Shown here one piece after another: positions 26,095 to 35,120 of a stretch of DNA of 64,000 nt; within the stretch, counting starts at the first letter, position 1; every line of letters begins with the position of its first letter. The notes beneath the pieces are model-generated. The model did not search any database. It saw nothing but the letters and a program-made list of their open reading frames with translations, and was not told the DNA's origin. Source of the DNA: Virgibacillus_O xinjiangensis. GTDB lineage: Bacteria; Bacillota; Bacilli; Bacillales; Amphibacillaceae. The translations under genes and the position numbers were made by a program. The stretch is taken from assembly GCF_042643145.1 (NCBI RefSeq), contig NZ_JBHRSA010000004.1, positions 124,001 through 188,000 of the forward strand, written 5' to 3'.

Positions 26095-26850
26095 CTAAGA
26101 GTCGATATATTTCTTGATATCCTCTAAAATCTTCTTCTCAAGACGAGATACCTGGACTTGCGATATACCAAGCCTCTCTGCCACCTCTGTCTGCGTCTGG
26201 TCCTTATAATACCTTAAATAGACGATCAGCCTTTCGCGGTCGTTCAAATCTCTTATTGCTTCTTGTAAGCTGATCTTATCGAACCAACCTGTGTCGTCTT
26301 CAGCAATCTGATCCAGGAGAGTGATGGGATCGCCATCATTTTCGAACACCGTTTCATGGATGGAGTGAGGTGACCTTGACGCTTCCTGAGCATGGACAAC
26401 TTCCTCAGGAGAAATTTCCAGCGCTTCAGCTAGCTCATTAATAGACGGCGACCTTCCCAACTGCTTGGTGAGTTCATCCTTCTTTTTACGGATTTTATTA
26501 TTAATTTCTTTGAGTGACCGACTGACTTTTACACTGCCATCATCCCTGATGAACCGTTTGATTTCCCCGATAATCATCGGAACAGCATATGTAGAGAAGC
26601 GGACATCGTAAGATAAATCGAATTTATCTATTGATTTGATCAGTCCTATGCTGCCAATCTGAAATAAATCATCGGGGTCATATCCTCTGTTGAGAAACCG
26701 TTGGACAACAGACCATACTAGACGTATATTCCTCTCGACCAAGATGTTTCTGGCGTCTTTATCTCCCTGCTGGCTTTTTCGGATATATTCCTTGACCTGC
26801 TCATCCGTCAACGCCTCATTCCGACTATTATTTTTTACATGGACATCCAT
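26095..26850 (-). CDS. sigF: RNA polymerase sigma-F, first forespore sigma factor
   Basis: A 251-residue sigma-70-family factor for early forespore transcription. Region 2 is seen in NIRLVWSVVQRFLNRGYDPDDLFQIGSIGL-like sequence with RFSTYAVPMIIGEI. Region 4 helix-turn-helix is QTEVAERLGISQVQVSRLEK near the C-terminus. It is held inactive by SpoIIAB, whose gene ends 11 bases upstream. Third gene of the spoIIA operon. Confidence 0.96.
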   Translation of the reverse strand: MDVHVKNNSRNEALTDEQVKEYIRKSQQGDKDARNILVERNIRLVWSVVQRFLNRGYDPDDLFQIGSIGLIKSIDKFDLSYDVRFSTYAVPMIIGEIKRFIRDDGSVKVSRSLKEINNKIRKKKDELTKQLGRSPSINELAEALEISPEEVVHAQEASRSPHSIHETVFENDGDPITLLDQIAEDDTGWFDKISLQEAIRDLNDRERLIVYLRYYKDQTQTEVAERLGISQVQVSRLEKKILEDIKKYIDS

Positions 26851-26861
26851 AGGATTTACCC

Positions 26862-27302
26862 CTAATTATAAACCGTTTTGCTATTCGTCAACTGCTTCGT
26901 CATGTGAACGGTTGTTCCTTTATCTGGATTTGAAATTACCTCTACCGTATCCATAAAATTTTCAATAATCGTGAACCCCATCCCTGATCGTTCCAATTCA
27001 GGCTTTGAAGTGTACAACGGTTGTCTGGCTTCATCAACATCCGGGATTCCCATTCCTTCATCCTTGATGGTAAGAGAGATCTCTCCCTCATATAAGACAC
27101 ATGAAATGGAAATCTTATGATGTGCTTCATTGTTATATCCATGAATGATTGAATTGGTAACAGCCTCAGAGACGACTGTCTTCACCTCTGTAAGTTCTTC
27201 CATGGTCGGGTCGAGTTGGGTGATGAAGGCACCGACTGTAACCCTGGCAAAAGCCTCATTCTCACTGACACTGGAAAATTCAATGAACATTTCATTTTTC
27301 AT
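26862..27302 (-). CDS. spoIIAB: Anti-sigma-F factor and kinase SpoIIAB
   Basis: A 146-residue GHKL-type protein kinase that binds sigma-F and phosphorylates SpoIIAA. N-box VVSEAVTNSIIHGY, G1 DEGMGIPD and G2 ERSGMGFTI are visible. Its start overlaps the spoIIAA stop by the ATGA arrangement, giving coupled production. Confidence 0.96.
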   Translation of the reverse strand: MKNEMFIEFSSVSENEAFARVTVGAFITQLDPTMEELTEVKTVVSEAVTNSIIHGYNNEAHHKISISCVLYEGEISLTIKDEGMGIPDVDEARQPLYTSKPELERSGMGFTIIENFMDTVEVISNPDKGTTVHMTKQLTNSKTVYN

Positions 27303-27652
27303 GAAGCCACCCCCAACGTTTCCAAAGCAAATGCTTCGTTTTCTTCGAGACGGACAATCTTGAACATCCCCGACATCTCAAACAGACGCTTCACAGGAGG
27401 CGAAATTGAACAAACGACCATTTCGCCGCCTAGCTGCAAAACTTCTTTGTAACGACCGAGAACTACCCCCAATCCAGAACTGTCCATGAACGTTACATCC
27501 TCCAAGTTGAGAATGACATGCTTCACTGTATTCTCATAAAGTTTGTCTTTCCATTCATTTCGTAACGATTCCGCCTCATGATGATCCAATTCCCCGGATA
27601 ACCTTACAATCAGAACATCTTGCTTTACTTCGAACAGGGAATAGAGCCCCAT
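27299..27652 (-). CDS. spoIIAA: Anti-anti-sigma-F factor SpoIIAA
   Basis: A 117-residue STAS-domain protein. Unphosphorylated SpoIIAA displaces SpoIIAB and frees sigma-F in the forespore. The phosphorylation site is Ser58 in FMDSSGLGV. The second ATG (27652) is used because GAGGAGG is at good distance from it but too close to the ATG two codons earlier. Confidence 0.95.
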   Translation of the reverse strand: MGLYSLFEVKQDVLIVRLSGELDHHEAESLRNEWKDKLYENTVKHVILNLEDVTFMDSSGLGVVLGRYKEVLQLGGEMVVCSISPPVKRLFEMSGMFKIVRLEENEAFALETLGVAS

Positions 27653-27687
27653 AAACATTCCTCCTCAGCAGTACATGGTATATTCTT

Positions 27688-27715
27688 TTTCTCTATGTAG
27701 GCAGGGGATTCCTGC
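27688..27715 (-). promoter_or_regulatory. Candidate sigma-H promoter of the spoIIA operon
   Basis: On the minus strand GCAGGAATC, 12 bases, then AGAGAAAAA, close to the sigma-H consensus (RnAGGAwww, 11-12, RnnGAAT; one mismatch in the -10). It lies between dacF and spoIIAA, where a sigma-H promoter is known in B. subtilis. The -35 also falls in a small hairpin (27699-27717). Confidence 0.4.
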
Positions 27716-27747
27716 CTGGTGACAAAAGAAGAAGCAATTCGTGTTGA

Positions 27748-28914
27748 TTAGTTATGCTTCGCCAATTTCTCCCATGTCCGTTTCCATAATGTCAAATAGC
27801 CGGCATGGTGTACATCGTCCTCCACCACTAATTCACTTTCCGAAATCACCTCATCATCATTTTCAATAAGAAGTGATCCAACTTGGTCTCCTTTTTTCAA
27901 CGGAAGATTGATATCTTCCTCCAACCTAATGGTGGTTCGGATATCTTCCGGTTCCTGCCCTTTCTTGTGGAGGGTACTGATAGACTCGGAAGTTATCACA
28001 TTTACGTGGTCATTTTCCGCCTTCAACAGATTCAACGAAGTGATTGTATCTCCCTTATCATATAACTTCGTCGTTTCATAATGATTGAAGGCGAAATCAA
28101 GCAGCTCGGACACGGCAGCATTTCTCTCTTTAGGGGTTTCAGCTCCCATCACAACCGCGATTACACGCATATCACCTTTTTTCGCAGTAGCAGTAAGGCA
28201 ATATTTCGCATCATTTGTAAAGCCTGTCTTCAAACCATCCACCCCTGGATAGAATCGAACTAATTTATTGGTGTTTACCAGCCAGAATTCATTATCTTCC
28301 CCTTTACGTAGATAATCCTCATAGATGGAAGTATAATCCGTGATCGATTCGAATGCTAATAATTCCTGGGCGATCATTGCCATATCATGTGCGGTACTAT
28401 AGTGTTCGTCTGCCGGGAGTCCTGTAGTATTTTGAAATTTAGTATTCTCCAAGCCAAGTTCTTCTGCTTTTTCATTCATTTTCTGAACAAATGCTTCCTC
28501 GCTGCCGGCTATCCGTTCAGCCAGCGCTACGCTTGCATCATTACCGGATGCTACCGCCACCCCTTTTAAAAGGTCTTTTACAGCCATTTCTTCCCCAGCT
28601 TCCAAGAAAATTTGCGAACCACCCATAGAGGCAGCCTTCTCACTCACTCGAACTAGCTCTTCCAATTCTAGTCCACCTTTTTCGAGCTCCTCCATGATTA
28701 ATAACATCGTCATGATTTTGGTCATGCTTGCAGGTGCCAGCTTTTCATGGATATTTTTATCCACCAAAATTTCTCCTGTGTCACGTTCCATCAGGATTGC
28801 TGATTTAGCCTCTTCTGCAAGGTTGGACCCTTGGTCTTTTTCCTCCGCATGGACTGGATGGACCAGAGCAACAGCAAAAATTAGAAGGGTAGTGATTAAA
28901 GCATACTTTTTCAT
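27748..28914 (-). CDS. dacF: Sporulation D-alanyl-D-alanine carboxypeptidase DacF
   Basis: A 388-residue exported penicillin-binding protein acting on cortex/germ-cell-wall peptidoglycan in the forespore. A signal peptide ends near VHAEE (23-25). Active-site motifs are SMTK (Ser63-Lys66), SGN 123-125 and KTG 229-231. ATG 28914 has GGAGGT; the longer frame to 28935 is rejected. It precedes spoIIAA as in Bacillus. A TGTATA hexamer about 70 bases upstream could be part of a forespore promoter. Confidence 0.92.
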   Translation of the reverse strand: MKKYALITTLLIFAVALVHPVHAEEKDQGSNLAEEAKSAILMERDTGEILVDKNIHEKLAPASMTKIMTMLLIMEELEKGGLELEELVRVSEKAASMGGSQIFLEAGEEMAVKDLLKGVAVASGNDASVALAERIAGSEEAFVQKMNEKAEELGLENTKFQNTTGLPADEHYSTAHDMAMIAQELLAFESITDYTSIYEDYLRKGEDNEFWLVNTNKLVRFYPGVDGLKTGFTNDAKYCLTATAKKGDMRVIAVVMGAETPKERNAAVSELLDFAFNHYETTKLYDKGDTITSLNLLKAENDHVNVITSESISTLHKKGQEPEDIRTTIRLEEDINLPLKKGDQVGSLLIENDDEVISESELVVEDDVHHAGYLTLWKRTWEKLAKHN

Positions 28915-28994
28915 AGTTTTACCTCCACCAATCAATATACCTTTAGGATAGCCATCCGTTGGGCAATCTATACGTTATACAGGTGGAATAAAAA

Positions 28995-29017
28995 AGCACA
29001 CAGTCAGACTGTGTGCT
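28995..29017 (-). terminator. Terminator after pdp
   Basis: A palindrome agcacacag-tcaga-ctgtgtgct whose minus-strand 3' end runs into TTTTTT. It closes the drm-pupG-pdp transcript before dacF. Confidence 0.8.
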
Positions 29018-29027
29018 CGATGAAATA

Positions 29028-30332
29028 CTATTGAGAGATTGTATCATACACCAATGGTGGAGCCTCTTGATCATTATCTGTAATCTTAATGCTGGCATAT
29101 AACCTTTCTTTAATGTCACTTATTTTTTCTTGATTCGAATGAATGGTCAACAAAGGTTCTCCCTTTTTCACATAGTCCCCTATTTTTTTATGGAGAACAA
29201 TACCTACGGCCAAATCGATTTTTGATTCCTTAGTCGCCCTGCCAGCCCCTAGCATCATCGCGGATGTACCTATCTCATCTGCGATAATCTCAGCTACTGT
29301 GCCTGACTTTTCAGCAGGAAGCTCGATTTTGTGTGCGGCTTGAGGCAATAGGCTTGGGTTGTCAACGACAGCAGGGTCGCCTCCTTGAGATTCAATAAAT
29401 AATTTGAACTGCTCAAAAGCTTTTCCGGACGCTATTGCCTGCTCTAATTTCTCTCTCGCCTCGCCCATGTTCTCAGCTTGACCGGCTAATAGGACCATCT
29501 GACTTCCCAAGGCGATGCATAGTTCTGTTAAATCTTCTGGTCCATCTCCTTGTAAGGTGTCAATGGCTTCTTTCACTTCCAGAGCATTCCCTACTGCGTA
29601 GCCCAAGGGTTGACTCATGTCAGAAATGACCGCCATCGTTTTACGTCCAACGCGATTGCCGATCGCTACCATCGCTTGAGCTAAATCCTTCGCATCTTCT
29701 AAATCTTTCATGAATGCTCCTGCACCTGTTTTGACATCCAACACAATGGCATCTGCTCCCGAAGCAATTTTCTTGCTCATGATGGAACTCGCAATCAGTG
29801 GAATGGAGCTTACCGTGGCCGTCACATCCCTTAGACTGTACAGCTTTTTATCTGCTGGAGTCAGGTTGCCTGATTGGCCGATGACAGCAGCTTTGTTCCT
29901 GTTTACAAGGTTGATGAATTCCTCATTGCTGATCTCCACATGGAATCCCGGAATAGCCTCAAGCTTATCAATCGTCCCACCAGTATGGCCGAGTCCACGT
30001 CCACTCATTTTAGCTACCGGTACTCCCACTGAAGCAACCAAGGGAGCAAGTACTAATGTTGTAGTGTCCCCGACTCCCCCTGTGGAATGCTTGTCAACTT
30101 TGATGCCTTCTATGGCAGAGAGGTCTATTTGATCACCGGACTCCACCATCGCTGTCGTTAGTTCCGCACGTTCTTCCGTCGTCATGTCTTTGAGATAGGT
30201 GGCCATCATCAAGGCACTTGCCTGGTAATCTGGAATATCCCCCTTCGTATATCCGTCTATAAAATAACGGATCTCATCCCGGGTTAATTCTTCCCCATCT
30301 CGTTTCTTCTCGATAATGTCATACATCCTCAT
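29028..30332 (-). CDS. pdp: Pyrimidine-nucleoside phosphorylase
   Basis: A 434-residue enzyme splitting uridine, deoxyuridine and thymidine with phosphate. The family signature SGRGLGHTGGTIDKLE, the KHSTGGVGD phosphate loop and a C-terminal anti-parallel domain are seen. AAAGGTGG precedes the ATG. The order drm-pupG-pdp groups the nucleoside salvage enzymes, with 25 bases between pupG and pdp. Confidence 0.94.
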   Translation of the reverse strand: MRMYDIIEKKRDGEELTRDEIRYFIDGYTKGDIPDYQASALMMATYLKDMTTEERAELTTAMVESGDQIDLSAIEGIKVDKHSTGGVGDTTTLVLAPLVASVGVPVAKMSGRGLGHTGGTIDKLEAIPGFHVEISNEEFINLVNRNKAAVIGQSGNLTPADKKLYSLRDVTATVSSIPLIASSIMSKKIASGADAIVLDVKTGAGAFMKDLEDAKDLAQAMVAIGNRVGRKTMAVISDMSQPLGYAVGNALEVKEAIDTLQGDGPEDLTELCIALGSQMVLLAGQAENMGEAREKLEQAIASGKAFEQFKLFIESQGGDPAVVDNPSLLPQAAHKIELPAEKSGTVAEIIADEIGTSAMMLGAGRATKESKIDLAVGIVLHKKIGDYVKKGEPLLTIHSNQEKISDIKERLYASIKITDNDQEAPPLVYDTISQ

Positions 30333-30357
30333 AATTCAACCACCTTTTCAGCGTCAT

Positions 30358-31182
30358 TTATTGTGGTAATGTATCTATGATTTCTCTGACAAACTTCAGA
30401 AAATCCCCTCTTACTTTCTCTGTTGTCTCTATCACTTCGGAATGTGTCAATGGTTGATCCAATATACCTGCAGCCATATTGGAAATACAGGAAACTCCCA
30501 ATACCCGCATTCCTGAATGGCCGGCAACAATCACTTCAGGGACCGTAGACATGCCTACTGCATCACCACCAAGAGTGCGAAGCATTTTAATTTCAGAAGG
30601 GGTTTCATAGGTAGGTCCTGTGTTACCTACATATACCCCTTGCTGCACTTTCAGTCCTATTTTTTGGGCACAGTCATGAGCATGCTGAATGAACTCCCGG
30701 TCATAGACCTGCGACATATCGGGAAAACGGACACCAAGCTCGTCCTCATTTTTCCCTATCAGCGGGTTATCTCCCATATTATTGATATGATCTTCAATAA
30801 TCATTAAATCACCCGGATCAAAGTTTTCATTGATACCGCCTGCCGCATTGGTCACTACCAACGATTCAATCCCAAGCTCCTTCATCACTCTTACCGGGAA
30901 GGTTACCTGCTTCATACTGTACCCTTCGTAGTAATGGAAACGTCCTTGCATGGCAATGACTTGTTTTCCTTCCAGTGTACCTGCAACCAACTGACCTTTG
31001 TGTCCAGCAACGGTCGATACAGGAAAATGAGGAATTTCGTTGTATGGGATGGTCACCTGATTTTCAATTTCATCACCTAGCACCCCTAAGCCGGAGCCAA
31101 GGATAAGACCGACTGACGGCTGTTCCGGCAATTTATCATTTATATAATTAGAGGCTTCCACTATTTCTGTTTTATTCAACAT
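30358..31182 (-). CDS. pupG: Purine-nucleoside phosphorylase I (trimeric type)
   Basis: A 274-residue guanosine/inosine phosphorylase. Seen: LILGSGLGVLGD phosphate loop, MQGRFHYYEGY, VVTNAAGGIN and VGMSTVPEVI, all typical of the trimeric PNP family. It follows drm by 13 bases, so the two are co-transcribed. Confidence 0.94.
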   Translation of the reverse strand: MLNKTEIVEASNYINDKLPEQPSVGLILGSGLGVLGDEIENQVTIPYNEIPHFPVSTVAGHKGQLVAGTLEGKQVIAMQGRFHYYEGYSMKQVTFPVRVMKELGIESLVVTNAAGGINENFDPGDLMIIEDHINNMGDNPLIGKNEDELGVRFPDMSQVYDREFIQHAHDCAQKIGLKVQQGVYVGNTGPTYETPSEIKMLRTLGGDAVGMSTVPEVIVAGHSGMRVLGVSCISNMAAGILDQPLTHSEVIETTEKVRGDFLKFVREIIDTLPQ

Positions 31183-31195
31183 TCATCGTCCCTTC

Positions 31196-32374
31196 TTAGT
31201 TAATGTCGGAGAGAAAACTTTTACCGAATTCTGGCATTTTCACATCAAAGTTATCTGCTATAGTAGCTCCAATATCTGCGAATGTCTCCCTAATGGGCAA
31301 TTCTTTGCCGTTATCTACACCGGAATGATGAATCAGTAGGGGGACAAACTCTCTCGTATGGTCAGTGCCATGGTGTACAGGATCGTTTCCGTGATCAGCC
31401 GTGATAATCAGCAGATCATCTTCTCGTAATTGCTCAAATACTTCCGGGAGCCTTGCATCATAAGCCTCCAATGCGTTCCCATACCCCTGTGGGTCACGTC
31501 GATGGCCGTATTTTGCATCAAAATCAACCAAGTTGAGGAAGCTGAGTCCAGTAAAGTCCTTTTTCATAGAGTCTACAAGTTTGGACATACCATCTTCATT
31601 ATCAGCTGTTCTGATTGCTTCAGTAACCCCTTCTCCGTCATAGATATCGGAAATTTTCCCAAGGGCAATTACATCGTAGCCACTGTCTTGGAGTTCATTC
31701 ATCACCGTTCTCCCGAATGGTTTGAGTGCATAATCATGCCGGTTGGATGTCCGTTGGAATGCGCCAGGCTTTCCGACAAACGGCCGAGCGATGACTCTGC
31801 CAACCATATATTTTTCATCAAGCGTCAACTCACGTGCTATTTCACAAATACGGTACTGCTCTTCAATCGGTACTACTTCTTCATGCGCAGCAATCTGCAG
31901 GACTGAATCAGCAGAAGTGTACACAATCAAGGCACCTGTTTCCATATGTTCCTGTCCCAGCTCTTCCAGAATTGCAGTGCCGGAGGCTGGTTTGTTTCCA
32001 ATGATTTTCCTTCCTGCCTTCTCCTCCAGCTCCTGAATGAGTTCATCAGGAAAACCGTCAGGAAATGTTCGGAAAGGCTGCTCGATGTTCAACCCCATGA
32101 TTTCCCAGTGTCCTGTCATCGTATCTTTTCCGTTGGATGCTTCCTGCATCTTAGTGAAATGAGCTTTGGGAACATCGACCTTCTTTATCCCTTCAATTTC
32201 CCTGATATTGCTCAGGCCGAGGTTTCCCATATTGGGCATATTCAGTCCACCCATATGGCTAGCAATGTGGCCTAATGTATCTGCTCCCTTATCATTGAAT
32301 TGCTCTGCATCAGGTGCTTCACCGATCCCTACAGAGTCCATAACAATTAAAAAAATACGTTTATAATTTTTCAT
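31196..32374 (-). CDS. drm: Phosphopentomutase
   Basis: A 392-residue enzyme of the alkaline-phosphatase superfamily interconverting (deoxy)ribose 1- and 5-phosphate. The metal-binding start is FLIVMDSVGIGEAPD, with GADTLGH and a C-terminal TADHGNDP. ATG 32374 has AGGAGGTTTTGAT, so an earlier frame is rejected. First gene of the nucleoside operon downstream of xerD. Confidence 0.94.
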   Translation of the reverse strand: MKNYKRIFLIVMDSVGIGEAPDAEQFNDKGADTLGHIASHMGGLNMPNMGNLGLSNIREIEGIKKVDVPKAHFTKMQEASNGKDTMTGHWEIMGLNIEQPFRTFPDGFPDELIQELEEKAGRKIIGNKPASGTAILEELGQEHMETGALIVYTSADSVLQIAAHEEVVPIEEQYRICEIARELTLDEKYMVGRVIARPFVGKPGAFQRTSNRHDYALKPFGRTVMNELQDSGYDVIALGKISDIYDGEGVTEAIRTADNEDGMSKLVDSMKKDFTGLSFLNLVDFDAKYGHRRDPQGYGNALEAYDARLPEVFEQLREDDLLIITADHGNDPVHHGTDHTREFVPLLIHHSGVDNGKELPIRETFADIGATIADNFDVKMPEFGKSFLSDIN

Positions 32375-32454
32375 ATCAAAACCTCCTATAAATATATTCC
32401 CACTATGTCTCATTACTATGTCTGTTTTTTAAAGTCGTAGGATGTCAGACAACT

Positions 32455-32491
32455 AAAAAATAAAAAAAACTAAGCGCTTGACTAAGCCCTT
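32455..32491 (-). terminator. Probable terminator of xerD
   Basis: On the minus strand AAGGGCTT and AAGCGCTT can pair (one mismatch) around loop agtc and are followed by a long T-rich tract. It overlaps the xerD stop codon. The stem is short, so the call is moderate. Confidence 0.45.
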
Positions 32492-33375
32492 GGATGAAAG
32501 GTTTTGTATACATCAGTCAAGCGTGATTTCGTAACATGTGTATAGACTTGAGTAGTCGAAATATCTACATGGCCCAACATTTCCTGAACAATTCGCAAGT
32601 CGGCACCGTTTTCAAGTAGGTGTGTAGCAAAGGAATGCCTCAGTGTATGGGGAGTGATGGTCTTCTCAATGCCTGCTTCCCTTGCAGCTGCTTTTAAAAT
32701 TTTCCAAAACCCTTGCCTTGATAAAGGTTTCCCATGATGATTGACGAACAGAGTGTTTTCATACGGACGGCGCTTGACCAGTAGTCCACGGGCTTCCTCC
32801 AAGTATGTGAGGATTGACTTTTCAGCAGTCTTCCCGATCGGTACGATCCGTTCTTTCCCTCCTTTACCTAGGCACTGTACAAATCCCATGGTCAAATGAA
32901 GGTCACTGACGTTCAAGGAAATTAACTCACTGACTCGCAGACCGGTTGCATACAACAACTCTAACATTGCCTGGTTACGGATGGCTAACGGAGACTTCCC
33001 TTTGATGGAAAGAAGTTCATCAATATCCTTCATGGACAGTACATCTGGCAGTTTTCTCTCTTTACGGGGCGTCTCAATATGTAAGCTTGGATCCTGGTTG
33101 ACAATCTGCTCCCGGATCAAAAACTGATGAAAAGCTCTAATAGAAGAAATATGCCTGGAAATAGTAGCAGACGACTTTCCATCATCTTTCAACCAATGGA
33201 GAAAACCGATGATGACATGACGTGTTACTTGATTCCAGGAGGTTTTCTGCTCGATCTTTTCTACGTATTTTATATATTTGTCGAGATCACGCTTGTAAGA
33301 TTTCAACGTGTTTTCCGATAGCCCCCGCTCGATCTGCAGATAATGAAAAAAGTCGTTCAAAGCCTCATTCAGCAT
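32482..33375 (-). CDS. xerD: Site-specific tyrosine recombinase XerD
   Basis: A 297-residue recombinase that, with XerC, resolves chromosome dimers at dif. The N-terminal SAM-like core-binding domain covers 1-100. The catalytic domain has Arg147, Lys171, His243, Arg246, His269 and nucleophile Tyr278. Its place between fur/yqzK and drm is that of ripX/xerD in B. subtilis, so it is the chromosomal housekeeping enzyme and not a phage integrase. Confidence 0.94.
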   Translation of the reverse strand: MLNEALNDFFHYLQIERGLSENTLKSYKRDLDKYIKYVEKIEQKTSWNQVTRHVIIGFLHWLKDDGKSSATISRHISSIRAFHQFLIREQIVNQDPSLHIETPRKERKLPDVLSMKDIDELLSIKGKSPLAIRNQAMLELLYATGLRVSELISLNVSDLHLTMGFVQCLGKGGKERIVPIGKTAEKSILTYLEEARGLLVKRRPYENTLFVNHHGKPLSRQGFWKILKAAAREAGIEKTITPHTLRHSFATHLLENGADLRIVQEMLGHVDISTTQVYTHVTKSRLTDVYKTFHPRA

Positions 33376-33377
33376 GA

Positions 33378-33584
33378 CTACTCTCCTAACCGAAAAAACA
33401 GATTCAAACGGCCGAGAAAATCCCCTTCTTCCTGGAAGACCTTGACTGCAGGACCTTCTGGAGGATCGTACCGATGATAGTTTTCATATTCAGCATGCAT
33501 CATCTGTAAACCAAAATAAAATAGACATGTACAAGCCGAAAAGATGATGAAAACTTTGCATGTATCCCAAATTATCCTCTTCAT
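33378..33584 (-). CDS. yqzK: YqzK family small membrane protein (DUF4227)
   Basis: A 68-residue protein with one N-terminal membrane span (about 9-27) and a short outside tail containing YHRYDPPEGPAVKVF, the DUF4227 signature. It is two bases from xerD and is found between fur and xerD in Bacillus. The function is unknown. Confidence 0.85.
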   Translation of the reverse strand: MKRIIWDTCKVFIIFSACTCLFYFGLQMMHAEYENYHRYDPPEGPAVKVFQEEGDFLGRLNLFFRLGE

Positions 33585-33887
33585 TAGGTATGGCTCCTCT
33601 TCTAATATTCTATCCTATTAAAAGATATGCCAAAAAAGAAACGCATTATACCTTAATTATTGGATAATGTGGAATTTATGGGGAATCATTCCCCTTTCAA
33701 TGTAACCTTATTCCTAATAATTGTAAATGAAAATAACCGATACTCTCGCCGAACCTTGCTCTTCCACTCTATTGATAGTGACTTGCCTGCATGGGAAAAC
33801 TCCTGCCGCTTTGAAACCTCTAAAACTGAGAGCTTCACAGTAAAGGATAGGTGCATAGACCCTCGCAAATTTATTTCAAAGAAAATA
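33585..33887. other. Gap between yqzK and fur
   Basis: About 300 bases without a convincing gene. Open frames on both strands exist (for example about 90 codons on the plus strand) but lack a ribosome site and familiar sequence. The left end should hold the yqzK-xerD promoter. I see no other clear element. Confidence 0.5.
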
Positions 33888-33914
33888 AAAAAGCCTCTTC
33901 CTGCAGAAAAGGCT
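33888..33914 (-). terminator. Terminator of fur
   Basis: On the minus strand AGCCTTTTCTGCAGGAAGAGGCT forms an imperfect stem followed by TTTTTTATTTT, two bases after the fur stop codon. Confidence 0.7.
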
Positions 33915-33915
33915 G

Positions 33916-34374
33916 CTATTGGGTTGCTTTAACAGTTGCTTCTTGACATTGTTTGCATATACCGTGAAAAGTCAAACGATGGTCTTTCACTTCAAATCCC
34001 CAGTCGTTTTGCACAATCTTTTCTACATCTTCCAATAGATCATCAAGTATTTCTTCTACGGAACCGCACTCTGTACATACCAGATGATGATGAAAGTGCT
34101 TTGCCCCTTCTTTACGAAGGTCATAATTGGACACGCCATCACCGAAATTGATCTTATCAACGATCTTCAACTCTGAAAGCAGGTCCAATGTACGGTATAC
34201 AGTGGCCAAACCAATTTCCGGGGCTATCTCTTTCACCAGTAAATAAACTTCCTCAGCACTGAGATGTTCTTCTTCCCTTTCCAGTAAAACGCGTACAATG
34301 GCTTCTCTTTGCGGAGTGAGTTTATAGCTCTGGGCATGCAGCTGCTTTTTTATGCGATCAATTCGATGTTCCAT
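33916..34374 (-). CDS. fur: Ferric uptake regulator Fur
   Basis: A 152-residue iron-sensing repressor. The winged helix (about 10-85) holds PQREAIVRVL and GLATVYRTLDLL. The dimer/metal domain has HFHHHLVC and two CxxC pairs (Cys100/103, Cys140/143) that bind structural zinc. Location next to yqzK and xerD matches the true Fur of B. subtilis rather than PerR or Zur. It has a consensus promoter and an upstream PerR-like box. Confidence 0.92.
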   Translation of the reverse strand: MEHRIDRIKKQLHAQSYKLTPQREAIVRVLLEREEEHLSAEEVYLLVKEIAPEIGLATVYRTLDLLSELKIVDKINFGDGVSNYDLRKEGAKHFHHHLVCTECGSVEEILDDLLEDVEKIVQNDWGFEVKDHRLTFHGICKQCQEATVKATQ

Positions 34375-34404
34375 GGCTGATAACCTCCCTCATATCCCAC
34401 CTTT

Positions 34405-34433
34405 ATTATATGCACGGTTCAAGGATGTGTCAA
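34405..34433 (-). promoter_or_regulatory. Consensus sigma-A promoter of fur
   Basis: On the minus strand a perfect TTGACA, 17 bases, and a perfect TATAAT, about 30 bases before the fur start codon. Confidence 0.85.
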
Positions 34434-34455
34434 AGTATTATTTCTCAGATTATAC

Positions 34456-34470
34456 TTATACTAATTATAA
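34456..34470 (-). promoter_or_regulatory. PerR-like operator upstream of fur
   Basis: The minus strand reads TTATAATTAGTATAA, a 7-1-7 inverted repeat that differs at one base from the PerR/Fur-family box TTATAATnATTATAA. It lies 23 bases upstream of the fur -35 box. In B. subtilis fur is under PerR control, which supports the reading; PerR itself is not in the window. Confidence 0.55.
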
Positions 34471-34481
34471 TTTGATTTTCA

Positions 34482-35120
34482 TTATTGGTAAAGAGATTTT
34501 ATCAGGCCTTCCATCGCCTCATTTGCTACATAAGCCTCAAGGACAGCCGCAAGAAATGCGACCACCAATAGACAGAGGAAAAAAACCATATACCGGCCGA
34601 ACGGCTGAAAAACGGGTTGGGACATCTTGCGGGTAAACAGTTTACCAAGGAGTGTCAATGAAAAAATCATGGAGACACTCCCTGCAGCTATATATACTGG
34701 GATAATCAGAATATTTTGTGGTGCAATTGCCAGTGAAGCCAACAGCATACCTTCTGTTCCTAATTGGTTTACAATAAAACCGACGGAGAAGCCCACCACC
34801 ATTCCCTTTGCAAATAACAACACCCAGACAGCTGGCAGACCGATAACTGAAAGCCCCAACAAGAACAACAACAACAGATATTTCAAGTGATAGGACAGGC
34901 TATTTTTCAATATTTCTATGTTAGCCGTCGTCTCGCCATCAATGACTTGTCCAAAGAATCGTTCCATATAAAAAAATAGATCCTGTTTCTGCACAAAACT
35001 CATACTGTTTACAAGAATGGCGCCAAATATAATTCCTGTTAAAAATAAAATGGTCATAAAGAGATAGATCGTTGCGTGATCCTTGAAATGGTTGAAAGCT
35101 AACATACGGTTTTTATACAA
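34482..35120 (-). CDS. spoIIM: Stage II sporulation protein M
   Basis: A 212-residue membrane protein with about five spans. It is part of the SpoIID-SpoIIM-SpoIIP engulfment machine and recruits the other two to the septum. The sequence NRMLAFNHFKDHATIYLF and SIIMVNSM-like first span fit SpoIIM. The best start is TTG at 35120 with GGGGGATTCC ahead; an in-frame ATG five codons later is too far from that site. The ribosome site lies in one arm of an inverted repeat. Confidence 0.92.
   Translation of the reverse strand: MYKNRMLAFNHFKDHATIYLFMTILFLTGIIFGAILVNSMSFVQKQDLFFYMERFFGQVIDGETTANIEILKNSLSYHLKYLLLLFLLGLSVIGLPAVWVLLFAKGMVVGFSVGFIVNQLGTEGMLLASLAIAPQNILIIPVYIAAGSVSMIFSLTLLGKLFTRKMSQPVFQPFGRYMVFFLCLLVVAFLAAVLEAYVANEAMEGLIKSLYQ

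Noticed and set aside
16703..28914. dacB and dacF as a recent duplication
   Set aside because: Both are known separate sporulation genes in their usual places and differ strongly in sequence.
32472..32479. AAGCGCTT core as a cre site before drm
   Set aside because: Only the 8-base core fits; the flanks do not match, and the sequence is better explained as part of the xerD terminator.
32482..33375. Tyrosine recombinase as the mark of an integrated element
   Set aside because: The sequence and neighbours are those of chromosomal XerD; no attachment repeats or mobile genes were seen.
33660..33932. Plus-strand ORF of 90 codons in the yqzK-fur gap
   Set aside because: No ribosome site, no recognisable sequence, and it runs through the fur terminator.
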